Below, piece by piece: positions 24,171 through 24,210 of a stretch of 24,210 bases of DNA (position 1 is its first letter; every line of letters begins with the position of its first letter). The notes below the pieces were generated by a model. It saw only the letters and a program-made list of their open reading frames with translations, ran no database searches and had not been told where the DNA came from. Made by a program: the position numbers and the translations under genes. Source of the DNA: Thermoplasmatota archaeon (GTDB lineage: Archaea; Thermoplasmatota; Thermoplasmata; Thermoplasmatales; Thermoplasmataceae); the NCBI GenBank assembly GCA_023379355.1, contig JAMCUD010000061.1, positions 1-24,210 of the forward strand. The letters are read 5' to 3'.

Positions 24171-24210
24171 ATGAATCCTCCACAGTTTGAATACTTTGCA
24201 CCAACAGGAG
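24171..24210 (+). CDS. FAD-binding (CoxM/XdhB-type) subunit of a molybdenum hydroxylase, first 13 codons only
   Basis: Only MNPPQFEYFAPTG is visible before the window ends. The start of the medium subunit of CO dehydrogenase/xanthine dehydrogenase enzymes typically reads M-x-P-x-x-F-[ED]-Y-x-x-P-x-S, and this matches. The subunit carries FAD between the iron-sulfur and molybdenum subunits. Upstream maturation genes support the call, but 13 residues are few. Confidence 0.6.
   Translation, partial: MNPPQFEYFAPTG

Noticed and set aside
1..24210. CRISPR arrays, tRNA/rRNA genes, insertion sequences, attachment sites, origin repeats
   Set aside because: No regular repeat-spacer pattern, cloverleaf, transposase motif or clustered origin boxes were seen while reading the window.

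Overview
The window is archaeal and most likely comes from a Thermoplasmatales (Thermoplasmata) genome. Evidence includes tandem tricorn-interacting-factor-type M1 aminopeptidases, archaeal RadA, type II archaeal GAPDH, archaeal Pelota and a two-domain Sua5. TATA boxes lie about 25-30 bp upstream of start codons, which implies leaderless mRNAs. No tRNA, rRNA, CRISPR array, transposase or integrase is visible.

Layout. 1-3564 (minus): two tandem M1 aminopeptidases, the second cut by the window edge, with near-identical DNA patches that look like gene conversion. 3769-6426 (plus): sua5, purE and purK. 8937-6428 (minus): gap, radA and an ACT-domain regulator as one tight operon. 9171-13533 (plus): a giant, sequon-rich surface protein with one C-terminal membrane helix and a cytoplasmic winged-helix-like tail, then a small membrane-anchored surface protein. 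13584-15112 (plus): a Mut7-C-type nuclease overlapping pelA. 16069-15122 (minus): an unrecognised 315-aa protein. 17405-16260 (minus): a class V PLP enzyme, divergent from an Lrp/AsnC regulator (17779-18273). 18593-19120: a ferritin-like four-helix protein. 19313-22409: a B12 acyl-CoA mutase operon (large subunit, cobalamin subunit, MeaB chaperone). 23014-22424 (minus) and 23275-24210 (plus): MocA-like and XdhC-like maturation factors, then the first codons of a CoxM-type FAD subunit, so a molybdenum hydroxylase locus begins at the right edge.

How the genes fit together. The mutase operon carries the catalytic subunit, cofactor subunit and G-protein chaperone of one radical enzyme. Its Phe/Gln active-site pair suggests isobutyryl-CoA rather than methylmalonyl-CoA as substrate. 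MocA-like and XdhC-like proteins would make and insert the cytosine-dinucleotide molybdenum cofactor for the enzyme whose FAD subunit starts at 24171. Mut7-C plus Pelota suggests an RNA-surveillance pair.

The less expected signals are these: a surface receptor-like protein with a putative DNA-binding tail; short leaderless upstream ORFs whose stop overlaps the main start as ATGA (three cases, one with a hairpin over the Shine-Dalgarno); paired GTTAAC sites beside the class V enzyme promoter; and a reverse-strand gene remnant just upstream of the mutase.
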